Assembly (NCBI RefSeq): GCF_001552375.1
Contig: NZ_BCRB01000001.1
Span: forward strand, 1 to 64,000
Direction: 5' to 3'
DNA: 64,000 nt
Source of the DNA: Cellulomonas iranensis NBRC 101100 = JCM 18110
GTDB lineage: Bacteria > Actinomycetota > Actinomycetes > Actinomycetales > Cellulomonadaceae
Under the pieces are notes generated by a model. The model was not told where the DNA came from, did not search any database, and saw only the letters and a program-made list of their open reading frames with translations. Position numbers and translations under genes: made by a program. This document shows, in pieces, positions 45,309 to 53,105 of this stretch (positions within the stretch are counted from its first letter, which is position 1; each line of letters begins with the position of its first letter).

Positions 45309-46319
45309 TCAGCCGTCGACGCGGACGAGCATCTTGCCGGTGTTGGCGCCGCGCATCATGTCGAGGAACGCGTCGACGGTGTGCTCGATGCCGTCGACGA
45401 CCGTCTCGTCGTAGGCGATCGTGCCGGCGCCGAACCAGCCGGTCATGGCCTGCGTGAACTCGGGCGCGAGGTGCAGGTACCCGGCGAGCGTGAAGCCCTG
45501 GAGCGTGAGGCCGCGCGTGATGACGTTCGCGAGGTTGTCCGGCCCCGGGGCGCGGGTGGTCGTGTTGTAGCCGGAGATGGCGCCGCACAGCGCGGCGCGG
45601 CCGCCGTCGTTGAAGGCGTCGAGCGCGGCCTCGAGGTGGTCGCCGCCCACGTTGTCGAAGAACACGTCGATGCCGTCGGGTGCGGCGGCGGCGAGCTGGC
45701 CGCGCACGTCGCCGTCCTTGTAGTTGAACGCGACGTCGTAGCCGTAGCGCGACGTCAGCGCGTCGACCTTCTCGGCGCTGCCGGCGGACCCGATGACGCG
45801 GCCCGCGCCGAGGAGCTTGGCGATCTGCCCGACGCTCGACCCGACGGCACCGGCCGCGCCGGACACGAACACCGTGTCGCCCTCGCGCAGGCCGGCGATC
45901 GCGGTGAGCCCGACGTAGGCGGTGAGGCCGGTCATGCCGAGCACGTGCAGGTGCACCGAGAGCGGCACGCCGGGGATCTCGGCGACGGCGCGGAACGTCG
46001 AGGCGGGGGCCTGCACGGCGTCGCTCCAGCCGTGCTGGTGCAGCACGGCGGTGCCGACGGGCAGCGACGGGTCGGCGGACTCGACGACCCGGCCGACGGC
46101 ACCGCCCGTGACGGTCTCGCCGAGCGCGTACGGCGCGACGTAGCTGCGGGTGTCGTTCATGCGGCCGCGCATGTAGGGGTCGACCGAGACGAACGCGTTG
46201 CGGACGCGGACCTCGCCGTCCTGCAGCGGGCCGTGCGTGACCTGCACGGTGCGGAAGTCGTCGTGGGTCGGCCAGCCCTGCGGGCGGGCGGCGAGCTGGA
46301 TCTGGGTGCTGACGAACAT
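45309..46319 (-). CDS. Zinc-free MDR NADP-dependent alkenal/one oxidoreductase
   Basis: Medium-chain reductase of 336 aa in the CurA/leukotriene B4 dehydrogenase group. SVDPYMRGRMND at the N terminus is diagnostic, the cofactor fold is VFVSGAAGAVGSSVGQIAKLLGA, and VFFDNVGGDHLEAALDAF and GAISGYN follow; no zinc-ligand Cys is seen. It should reduce alpha,beta-unsaturated carbonyls with NADPH in the cytoplasm. GGAG precedes the ATG at 46319. A perfect palindrome at 46441-46468, 120 bp upstream, is the likely operator. No regulator gene is adjacent. Confidence 0.9.
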   Translation of the reverse strand: MFVSTQIQLAARPQGWPTHDDFRTVQVTHGPLQDGEVRVRNAFVSVDPYMRGRMNDTRSYVAPYALGETVTGGAVGRVVESADPSLPVGTAVLHQHGWSDAVQAPASTFRAVAEIPGVPLSVHLHVLGMTGLTAYVGLTAIAGLREGDTVFVSGAAGAVGSSVGQIAKLLGAGRVIGSAGSAEKVDALTSRYGYDVAFNYKDGDVRGQLAAAAPDGIDVFFDNVGGDHLEAALDAFNDGGRAALCGAISGYNTTTRAPGPDNLANVITRGLTLQGFTLAGYLHLAPEFTQAMTGWFGAGTIAYDETVVDGIEHTVDAFLDMMRGANTGKMLVRVDG

Positions 46320-46440
46320 GCGGTGCTCCGATGCTGTGCCGGTGGCGCGGAGCGGGCGCGTCGCGGGCGGTGGCCCGGACGCGGCGGGGTGCGCGGGGGT
46401 CGGGTCGACGGGCGCGCGCTCGCACCACCAGTTCTGAACT

Positions 46441-46468
46441 GACCGGTCCACTATATAGTGGACCGGTC
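46441..46468. promoter_or_regulatory. Perfect 28-bp palindrome, probable TetR-type operator
   Basis: Half-site GACCGGTCCACTAT (46441-46454) is followed exactly by its inverted repeat. The centre contains TATAGT on each strand, so the site may overlap -10 elements, most likely of the oxidoreductase gene on the minus strand. The stretch 46469-46718 holds nothing else. The cognate repressor is not encoded nearby. Confidence 0.75.
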
Positions 46469-46718
46469 GGTCTGCAAGCTGGCTCGCGTCCGGACGTGGC
46501 GCCGCACGGGCGCGCGTGGCCGCGCTCTGCACGGTGCCCGTCGCGGTCGCGCCGGTGGTCGCGCGACGTCTCGCGGCGGCCGCGCGGAGCCGACCGTGAC
46601 GGCTTTCACCCGCCCGGCGGGACGTCGCGCAGGGCGGTGCGTCCCGATGCGCCCGGTTCGTCCCGCTCGCTCCGTGACGACGCGCGAGACGCGGCACGAC
46701 GGACGCCCCCGGAAGCCG

Positions 46719-46724
46719 TAGCGT
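46719..46724 (+). promoter_or_regulatory. -10 element of the receiver/PIG-L operon
   Basis: TAGCGT lies 38 nt before the GTG at 46762, with the AGGAGG ribosome-binding site (46750-46755) between. A leader of about 30 nt is predicted. Confidence 0.4.
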
Positions 46725-46761
46725 GACCACGACGCTGCTGGTGGGGGCTAGGAGGTCGGCA

Positions 46762-47856
46762 GTGGCCGAGCAACGCACGAAGGTTCTCGTGGTCGAGGAC
46801 GACGGTGACACCGCGGGGTTCTTCCGCACGGTGCTGGAGCGACGCGGCGGCATGGACGTCACCGTGTGCGGGGACGCCGTCTCGGCGCTCGCGGAGGTTG
46901 CGCGGCAGACGCCCGACGTGATCCTCACCGACATCCAGATGCCCGGCATGAGCGGGCTCGAGCTGCTCGGCGAGCTGCGCGCGCAGGCGCCCGGCGTGCC
47001 CGTCGCGGTGATGACGGCGTTCGCGTCCGTCGACTACGCGGTCGAGGCCCTGCGCCGCGACGCCGACGAGTTCCTCGTCAAGCCCGTGACCGCCGCGCAG
47101 CTGCTCGAGAAGGTCACCGGGCTCGCCGCGGAGGCGCGCCGCCGCCGCGACGCCGCGGGCGCGCGCGACGTCGTGCTCGCGATCGGCGCGCACCCCGACG
47201 ACGTCGAGATCGGCGTGGGCGCGACGCTCGCGTCGCACCGCGCCGCGGGCGACGCCGTCGTCATCCTCACGCTGTCCGGCGGCGCGGTCGGCGGCGACGC
47301 CGACGTCCGACGCCACGAGGCGCTCGCCGCTGCGGGCGTCATCGGTGCGCGCCTGTACCTGCACGACTTCGAGGACACCCGCATGGACCCCGCGAACGGT
47401 CTCATCACCGTCATCGAGGACACCGTGCGCGAGGTGCAGCCCACCGTCGTGTACACGCACTCGTCGCACGACCGCCACCAGGACCACCGCGCCGTCCACG
47501 AGGCCACGATGGTCGCGACGCGGCGCGTGCCCGCCCTCGCGTGCTTCCAGAGCCCGTCGTCGACCATCGACTACCGGCCCAGCCGGTTCGTGCCCGTCGA
47601 CGGGTTCGTCGAGACCAAGCTGCAGATGCTCGCGGCGTTCGCGTCGCAGGCGCACCGCGACTACATGGCGCCCGACGCCGTGCGGGCCACCGCGCGCTAC
47701 TGGTCGCGGTTCGGCACGGGCACGTACGCCGAGCCGCTCGAGACGGTGCGTGCCGCCGCGATGCTGTCGGGGCTCGCGGCCACCACGTCCACGGCGGGCA
47801 TCGCCGCCGCCGCGACGCTGCCCGAGCAGACGGCAGCAGGGGAGGGGACCGCATGA
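46762..47856 (+). CDS. Response-regulator receiver fused to PIG-L deacetylase
   Basis: Two-domain cytoplasmic protein of 364 aa. The receiver (about 6-125) has D57 in VILTDIQMPG and K107 in EFLVKPV, so phosphorylation is expected. In place of a DNA-binding output, the second domain (about 135-345) is a PIG-L/LmbE zinc deacetylase with AHPDD (143-147) and HSSHDRHQDHRAVH (233-246). The family removes N-acetyl groups from GlcNAc-linked lipids, mycothiol precursors or sugars. GTG 46762 is preferred over an upstream ATG at 46723 because AGGAGG lies 6 nt before it and the conserved start follows. It heads a six-gene coupled operon that ends in a histidine kinase, the probable phosphodonor. Confidence 0.9.
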   Translation: MAEQRTKVLVVEDDGDTAGFFRTVLERRGGMDVTVCGDAVSALAEVARQTPDVILTDIQMPGMSGLELLGELRAQAPGVPVAVMTAFASVDYAVEALRRDADEFLVKPVTAAQLLEKVTGLAAEARRRRDAAGARDVVLAIGAHPDDVEIGVGATLASHRAAGDAVVILTLSGGAVGGDADVRRHEALAAAGVIGARLYLHDFEDTRMDPANGLITVIEDTVREVQPTVVYTHSSHDRHQDHRAVHEATMVATRRVPALACFQSPSSTIDYRPSRFVPVDGFVETKLQMLAAFASQAHRDYMAPDAVRATARYWSRFGTGTYAEPLETVRAAAMLSGLAATTSTAGIAAAATLPEQTAAGEGTA

Positions 47857-48830
47857 CCCGCACCACCCGCGTGCTCGTGACCGGGGCCGGCGGGCCCGCC
47901 GGCGTCGCCGTGATCCGCTCGCTGCTGCGCCGCGGCGACGTCGAGGTCCTCGCGGCCGACATGGACCGGTGGGCCAGCGGGCTCTACCTGGTCCCCGCCG
48001 ACGCGCGCCGCCTCGTGCCCGCGGGCCGGGCCGACGACTTCGTCGACACCGTGCGGCGCGCGTGCGCCGACGACCGGGTCGACGTCCTGATCCCCACCGT
48101 CGACGTCGAGCTGCCGCGGCTGGCCGCGGTGCGCGACGAGCTCGCCGCCGCCGGGACGCTGCTCGCCGCGCCGTCGCTGCGCACGCTCGACACGTGCCTC
48201 GACAAGCTCGCGCTCGCGCACGCCTGCACCGGTGCTCTGCGGGTGCCCCGCACCGAGCTGCTCGGCACGCCGCAGGCGCTGTCCGGGTGGCAGTTCCCCG
48301 TGATCGTCAAGCCGCGCCGCGGCGCGGGATCGCGCGGCGTGCGGACCGTCGCCTCCGAGCGCGAGCTCGACGCGGTGCACGACGAGGACGACCTGCTGGT
48401 CCAGGAGCTCCTCCCCGGCCAGGAGTACTCCGTCGACGTCTTCGCCGACTCGACCGGCCACGTCGTCGCCGCGGTGCCGCGCGCACGGCTGCGCGTCGAC
48501 TCGGGCGTCGCGGTGGCGGGTGTGACGCTGCACGACGACGAGCTCGTCGCGACCGCGGCCGCCGTGGCCCGCGCCGTCGGCCTGACCTCGGTCGCGAACG
48601 TCCAGCTCAAGCGCGACGCCGACGGCGTGCCCGCGCTGCTCGAGGTCAACCCCCGGTTCCCCGGGGCGATGCCGCTCACGATCGCCGCCGGGGTCGACAT
48701 GCCGTCGCTCCTGCTCGACGACGTCCTCGGACGCGCCGTGCCGCGGCACGTCGCGCACACCGAGATCGCGAACGTCCGCTACCTCGAGGACGTGTTCCTC
48801 GGCGTGGACGAGGTGCTGCCCGCCCCATGA
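47853..48830 (+). CDS. ATP-grasp ligase (carbamoyl-phosphate-synthase-like)
   Basis: Cytoplasmic ligase of 325 aa. An N-terminal dinucleotide-like fold begins VLVTGAGGPAGVAVIRSL; the ATP-grasp part has FPVIVKPRRGAGSRGVRTV (the Lys and Gly loop), LLVQELLPGQEYSVDVFAD, and the metal-binding PALLEVNPRFPGAMPLT. It should form an amide or ester bond between a carboxylate and an amine or hydroxyl, acceptor unknown. GGGGAGGGG and an ATGA overlap fix the start. Next to a PIG-L deacetylase, it may acylate the amine that deacetylation exposes. Confidence 0.88.
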   Translation: MTRTTRVLVTGAGGPAGVAVIRSLLRRGDVEVLAADMDRWASGLYLVPADARRLVPAGRADDFVDTVRRACADDRVDVLIPTVDVELPRLAAVRDELAAAGTLLAAPSLRTLDTCLDKLALAHACTGALRVPRTELLGTPQALSGWQFPVIVKPRRGAGSRGVRTVASERELDAVHDEDDLLVQELLPGQEYSVDVFADSTGHVVAAVPRARLRVDSGVAVAGVTLHDDELVATAAAVARAVGLTSVANVQLKRDADGVPALLEVNPRFPGAMPLTIAAGVDMPSLLLDDVLGRAVPRHVAHTEIANVRYLEDVFLGVDEVLPAP

Positions 48831-49555
48831 CGCAGCCCCGCCTCGACGGCGACCACCACGTGCACTCGACGTTCTCGGACGACGCCCGCAGCACACCGGC
48901 CGAGAACCTCGCCGCCGCGCGCCGGGCCGGGCTCCGCGAGATCCGCATGGTCGACCACGTCCGCGCGTCGTCGACGCACGTGCCCGCCATGCTCGCCGCG
49001 GTCGCCGCGCTCCCGGCCGTCGAGGGGCTGCGCGTGCTCACCGGCGTCGAGGCGAAGATCCTCGACGTCGCCGGGACGATCGACGCGCCCCGTGACGTGC
49101 TCGCCGCGCTCGGGACGCCCTCGGGCGCCGACCGCGTGCTGCTCGCCGACCACCAGGTCCCCGGGACGGACGGGCCGTGGAGCCCGTCGACGACCCTGTG
49201 GCTGCTCGACGAGGGTCGCGTCACGCGCGCCGACGTCGTCGAGCTCGTGGTGACGGGCACGCTGCGCGCCGTCGAGCGCGCCGGGCGCGCGCAGCTCGCG
49301 CACCCGTTCTCGATCCTGCCGAAGGTCGGGATCGCCGAGGACGACGTCCCGGACGACCTGCTGGACGCGCTCGCGGGCGTGCTCGTCGCGACCGGCACGC
49401 CGGTCGAGGTCAACGAGAAGTGGCGCTGCCCGGGTCCGCGCGTCGTCGCGCGCCTGCGCGCCGCGGGCGTCGCGCTCGTCGCGTCGACCGACGCGCACCA
49501 CGCGGACGACGTCGGCGTCTACCGCTGGCTGCGCGGCGCGCAGGGGACGGCGTGA
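48827..49555 (+). CDS. PHP-domain phosphoesterase
   Basis: Metal-dependent phosphoesterase-like protein of 242 aa. DGDHHVHSTFSDDA gives the first HxH cluster; VDHVRASS, GVEAKIL, ADHQVPG, AHPFSILPKVG and STDAHHADD complete the PHP metal centre. The family hydrolyses phosphate mono- or diesters, for example histidinol phosphate or nucleotides. The ATG overlaps the ATP-grasp stop, and the next GTG overlaps its stop. The substrate is not known; a sugar-phosphate or lipid-phosphate is suggested only by context. Confidence 0.85.
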   Translation: MTQPRLDGDHHVHSTFSDDARSTPAENLAAARRAGLREIRMVDHVRASSTHVPAMLAAVAALPAVEGLRVLTGVEAKILDVAGTIDAPRDVLAALGTPSGADRVLLADHQVPGTDGPWSPSTTLWLLDEGRVTRADVVELVVTGTLRAVERAGRAQLAHPFSILPKVGIAEDDVPDDLLDALAGVLVATGTPVEVNEKWRCPGPRVVARLRAAGVALVASTDAHHADDVGVYRWLRGAQGTA

Positions 49556-51042
49556 GCTGGCCCGCGGTCGGGCACGACGTGCTCGTCACGTTGCTCGTCG
49601 TGCTCGTCGTCGTCGGGATCGTCCCCGCGCTCGCGGGCGTCTACCAGTACCTGCTCGTACCGGTGCACGGCCTGCGCAACCACCTGCGGCGCGCGGCCTC
49701 GCACCTGCCGCGCGTCGCCGTCGTCGTGCCCGCCTGGAACGAGGGCGCCGTGCTCGCGGCGTCGCTCGAGCGGCTCATGCGCCTCGAGTACCCGGCGGAC
49801 CGGCTGCGCGTGTACGTGGTCGACGACGCGAGCACCGACGACACGCCCGACGTCGTGCGCGCGAAGGCCGCCGAGCACCCGGGGCGCATCCACCTGCTGC
49901 GGCGTGAGCAGGGCGGCCAGGGCAAGGCGCACACGCTCAACCACGGCATCGAGCACCTGCTGCGCGACGACTGGATGCAGGCGCTGCTCATCATGGACGC
50001 CGACGTCATCTACCGGCCCGACTCGTTGCGTCGCATGACCCGGCACCTCGCGGACCCGCAGGTCGGCGCCGTGACCGCGTACATCCGCGAGGGCAGCGGG
50101 CGGCCCGGCGCCGTCGCGCGGTTCATCGGCTACGAGTACGTCACCGCGCAGGCGTGCGCGCGCCGCGCGCAGAACGTCATGGGCGCCGTCGCGTGCCTCG
50201 CGGGCGGTGCGCAGCTGCACACGCGCGCCAACCTCGAGGCGATCGGCGGCCGCATCGACACCTCGACGCTCGCCGAGGACACGTTCTCGACGTTCCTCAC
50301 GCAGCTCGACGGCCGCACGGTCGTGTTCGACGGCCAGGCCGTCGTGCTCGCCGAGGAGCCGGACTCGGTGCGCGCGCTGTGGAAGCAGCGCGTGCGCTGG
50401 GCGCGCGGCAACGTGCAGATCACCGCGCGGTTCCGCCGCACGTGGTTCCGGCCCGCGCGCGGGCACCGGCTCGGGCGGCTCGACTTCGGGCTCGTCTGGT
50501 TCTCGGTGTTCGCGCTGCCGTTCACGCTCGTCGCGGCGTCCACGGGGTTCATCGGCCTGTACTTCGTGTCGCCGGGCACCGCGCAGACCCTGTTCGGGCA
50601 GCTGTGGTGGTTCGGGCTCGGCACGTACCTGTTCATCACGATCACGACGCTGCTGGTCGACCTCGACACCGCGCGTCGCTCGTGGTTCGAGGGCCTGCTG
50701 TTCCCCGGCGTGGGTGCGCTCGTGCTGGTCGTCGCGTCGGCGACGCCCGGGTTCTGGCTCGACACCGTGCCCGCCTGGCTCGGGATCACGCTGACGCCCG
50801 CGGGCGTCGAGGCGTGGACCCTGCTGCTCTACTCGTGGCCGGTGCTGTCGATGGTGCTCGCGCGGCTGATCCGCGACGTCGAGGGCACGCGGCTGCTCGG
50901 CTGGGCGTCGCGACCCCTGCTGTACCTCGTGGGTTACGGACCGCTGCTGTGCGCCATCACACTGGACGCGTACGTGCGGGAGTGGCGCGGAGCGGCGCAG
51001 ACGTGGGACAAGACCGAGAAGACGGGCAGGGTCACGGCATGA
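49552..51042 (+). CDS. Processive membrane GT2 glycosyltransferase
   Basis: Inner-membrane glycosyltransferase of 496 aa in the cellulose/hyaluronan/poly-GlcNAc synthase group. One N-terminal helix precedes a cytoplasmic GT-A domain with VVVPAWNEG, VDDAST, MDADV, LAEDTF and KQRVRW, covering the UDP-sugar, metal, acceptor (ED) and QxxRW motifs of processive enzymes; four or more helices follow. It should polymerise and may export a polysaccharide. GlcNAc is a reasonable guess because a PIG-L deacetylase heads the operon, by analogy with poly-GlcNAc systems. The GTG overlaps the PHP stop. Confidence 0.9.
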   Translation: MSWPAVGHDVLVTLLVVLVVVGIVPALAGVYQYLLVPVHGLRNHLRRAASHLPRVAVVVPAWNEGAVLAASLERLMRLEYPADRLRVYVVDDASTDDTPDVVRAKAAEHPGRIHLLRREQGGQGKAHTLNHGIEHLLRDDWMQALLIMDADVIYRPDSLRRMTRHLADPQVGAVTAYIREGSGRPGAVARFIGYEYVTAQACARRAQNVMGAVACLAGGAQLHTRANLEAIGGRIDTSTLAEDTFSTFLTQLDGRTVVFDGQAVVLAEEPDSVRALWKQRVRWARGNVQITARFRRTWFRPARGHRLGRLDFGLVWFSVFALPFTLVAASTGFIGLYFVSPGTAQTLFGQLWWFGLGTYLFITITTLLVDLDTARRSWFEGLLFPGVGALVLVVASATPGFWLDTVPAWLGITLTPAGVEAWTLLLYSWPVLSMVLARLIRDVEGTRLLGWASRPLLYLVGYGPLLCAITLDAYVREWRGAAQTWDKTEKTGRVTA

Positions 51043-51212
51043 ACGCACACCGGCACGCCGACGGACCGCAGGCGTGGGCGCGCCTGACCGACGACGCCCT
51101 GCGCCACGAGATCGAGGCGAACCGGCGCGCGGAGCGCTGGTTCACGGTGGCCGGCGCGTGCGCCGCGCTGCTGACCGTCCTGGTCGTCCTGGTCGTCGCG
51201 GCCGTCCGATGA
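51039..51212 (+). CDS. Small single-helix membrane protein of the GT operon
   Basis: 57-aa protein with a charged N-terminal half (LTDDALRHEIEANRRAERW) and one helix at residues 36-56. It is joined to both neighbours by 4-nt ATGA overlaps, so a genuine small subunit is likely. It may stabilise the glycosyltransferase or kinase in the membrane, as short PgaD-like proteins do. No homologue recognised. Confidence 0.75.
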   Translation: MNAHRHADGPQAWARLTDDALRHEIEANRRAERWFTVAGACAALLTVLVVLVVAAVR

Positions 51213-53047
51213 GCCCGTCCCGCCGCGACGCCGTCGACGCGGCAGCCCTCGAGGACGCCGCGCCGCGCGAGGACGAGAAGGCCTCGACCGCCTCGCCGCA
51301 GCCGGAGCTGCGCTACCTCGGCCCGGTCGCGCGGTACCTCGGCTCGGGCGCGTCCGTGGTCGAGCGGCAGCTGCCGTTCGCGATCCTCATGACGCTCGCG
51401 CTGCTGGCGCTGCTCTCGCCGGGGCTCGAGGCGACCTCCGGCTCGGCGGTGGTCCTCGCGGCCGCCGTCACCGTCGCGTGCCTCGTGCTCGCGGCCTTCG
51501 TGCCGTGGGAGCGGCTGCCGGAGTGGGCGCCCGAGGCGCTGGCCCTCCTGCAGTTCGTCGCGGTCGCGGCCCTGCGGCAGGGGTCCGGCGGCATGACGTC
51601 GCCGTTCGCGGGCATGGTGCTGCTGCCCGCGCTCGCGCTCGCCGCGCGCGCCGGCATGGTCGGCGTGCTGCTCGGCACGCTGGGCGCGGCTGCGACCGTG
51701 CTGCTCGGGCTCGCGCTGAGCCCCTCGACGCACGCCTCCCAGACCGTCGTCGTCCGCAGCCTGTTCGTCGCGGCCATCGCCCTCATCATCGGGCTCGTCG
51801 TGCAGGAGTCGACGGCGCGCCTGCGGCAGCGCAACAAGGTGCTCGCGCGGCTGCAGGCCGAGCAGGCGGACGCGCTGCGCCGGACACGGGAGGCGGCCGC
51901 GTCGCTCGGCAAGTCCGTGTCGCTGCGCCGCGCCGCGCACCAGCAGCTCGTGTCGGTGATCGACTCGGCCACCGAGCAGGCGATCATCGCGACCGACGCC
52001 GACGGGATGGTCGAGGTGTTCAACGCGGGCGCCGAGCGGCTGCTCGGGTTCGCGCAGGGCGAGGTCGTGGGGCGGCGGTACCTCACCGAGTTCCACCTGC
52101 TCGACGAGCTGCTCGAACGCGACCCGCAGGACGGTGCGCCGCCCGCGGCGTCCGACCACCCCACGCTGCTGCGGTCGGTCCTGGCGCCGCGCGCGGCGGC
52201 CGGCAAGGACGTACGGGACTGGACGTACGTGCGTCGCGACGGCTCGCACGTCACGGTGCACCCCGCGGTGACGCGCCGCACCGACCACGACGGGGCGGTC
52301 GTCGGCTACGTCGTCGTCGCGACCGACGTGACGGCGGACCGCGAGGCCGCGCGGCTCAAGGACCAGTTCGTCGGGCTCGTGAGCCACGAGCTGCGGACCC
52401 CGCTGACGGCCGTGCTCGGCTACGTCGAGCTGCTGCTCGACGAGACCGAGGAGCTGACGGAGGACCAGCGCGAGTACCTGCAGATCATCGACCGCAACGC
52501 GCGCCGTCAGCTGCGCCTCGTGAGCGACCTGCTGCTGACCGCCCAGATGGACGCGGGCACGTTCTCGATCTCGCCGCAGCCCGTGGACCTCGCGACGATC
52601 GCCGCGGCGTCGCTCGCGACCGCGGCGCCCGCGGCGGCCGCCGCCGGGATCACGCTCGAGAGCGACCTCGCGCCGACGCCCGCGCACGCCGACCCCCTGC
52701 GGCTCGGGCAGGCGGTCGACAACCTCGTGGCCAACGCGCTGAAGTTCACCGACCGCGGCGGCACGGTGCGTCTCGTGGTGCGCCCGCAGGCCGACGGCGG
52801 CGGGCGGCTCGCCGTGAGCGACACCGGGATCGGCATCCCGCCCGACGAGCTGACCCACCTCACGGAGCGCTTCTACCGCGCGAGCACGGCGACGCGGCGG
52901 GCGGTGCCCGGCGTGGGCCTGGGGCTCGCGATCACGCGTGCGGTCGTGGAGGCGCACGGCGGGCACGTCGGCGTGACGAGCGCGGTCGGCGAGGGCACGA
53001 CGTTCACGGTGACCCTGCCGCCCGCGCCGTCGGCCGCAGGGGCGTGA
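51209..53047 (+). CDS. Membrane PAS sensor histidine kinase of the GT operon
   Basis: Kinase of 612 aa. About five or six helices (55-200) form a membrane sensor, a coiled linker follows (205-245), then a PAS domain (about 248-375, TEQAIIATDADGMVEVFNAGAERLLGF), a HisKA domain with H393 in VSHELRTPLTAVLGY, and a HATPase with NLVANALKF, DTGIGIPPDE and GVGLGLAITRAV. The ATG overlaps the small-protein stop. As the only kinase in the operon it most likely phosphorylates the receiver of the PIG-L fusion, putting deacetylation under signal control. No separate DNA-binding regulator is present. Confidence 0.92.
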   Translation: MSPSRRDAVDAAALEDAAPREDEKASTASPQPELRYLGPVARYLGSGASVVERQLPFAILMTLALLALLSPGLEATSGSAVVLAAAVTVACLVLAAFVPWERLPEWAPEALALLQFVAVAALRQGSGGMTSPFAGMVLLPALALAARAGMVGVLLGTLGAAATVLLGLALSPSTHASQTVVVRSLFVAAIALIIGLVVQESTARLRQRNKVLARLQAEQADALRRTREAAASLGKSVSLRRAAHQQLVSVIDSATEQAIIATDADGMVEVFNAGAERLLGFAQGEVVGRRYLTEFHLLDELLERDPQDGAPPAASDHPTLLRSVLAPRAAAGKDVRDWTYVRRDGSHVTVHPAVTRRTDHDGAVVGYVVVATDVTADREAARLKDQFVGLVSHELRTPLTAVLGYVELLLDETEELTEDQREYLQIIDRNARRQLRLVSDLLLTAQMDAGTFSISPQPVDLATIAAASLATAAPAAAAAGITLESDLAPTPAHADPLRLGQAVDNLVANALKFTDRGGTVRLVVRPQADGGGRLAVSDTGIGIPPDELTHLTERFYRASTATRRAVPGVGLGLAITRAVVEAHGGHVGVTSAVGEGTTFTVTLPPAPSAAGA

Positions 53048-53105
53048 CGCGGGCGCGCCGGGTGCCCTGCGCCGGGCCCGCGCGCGGCCGGGGCAGAATG
53101 CCCGC

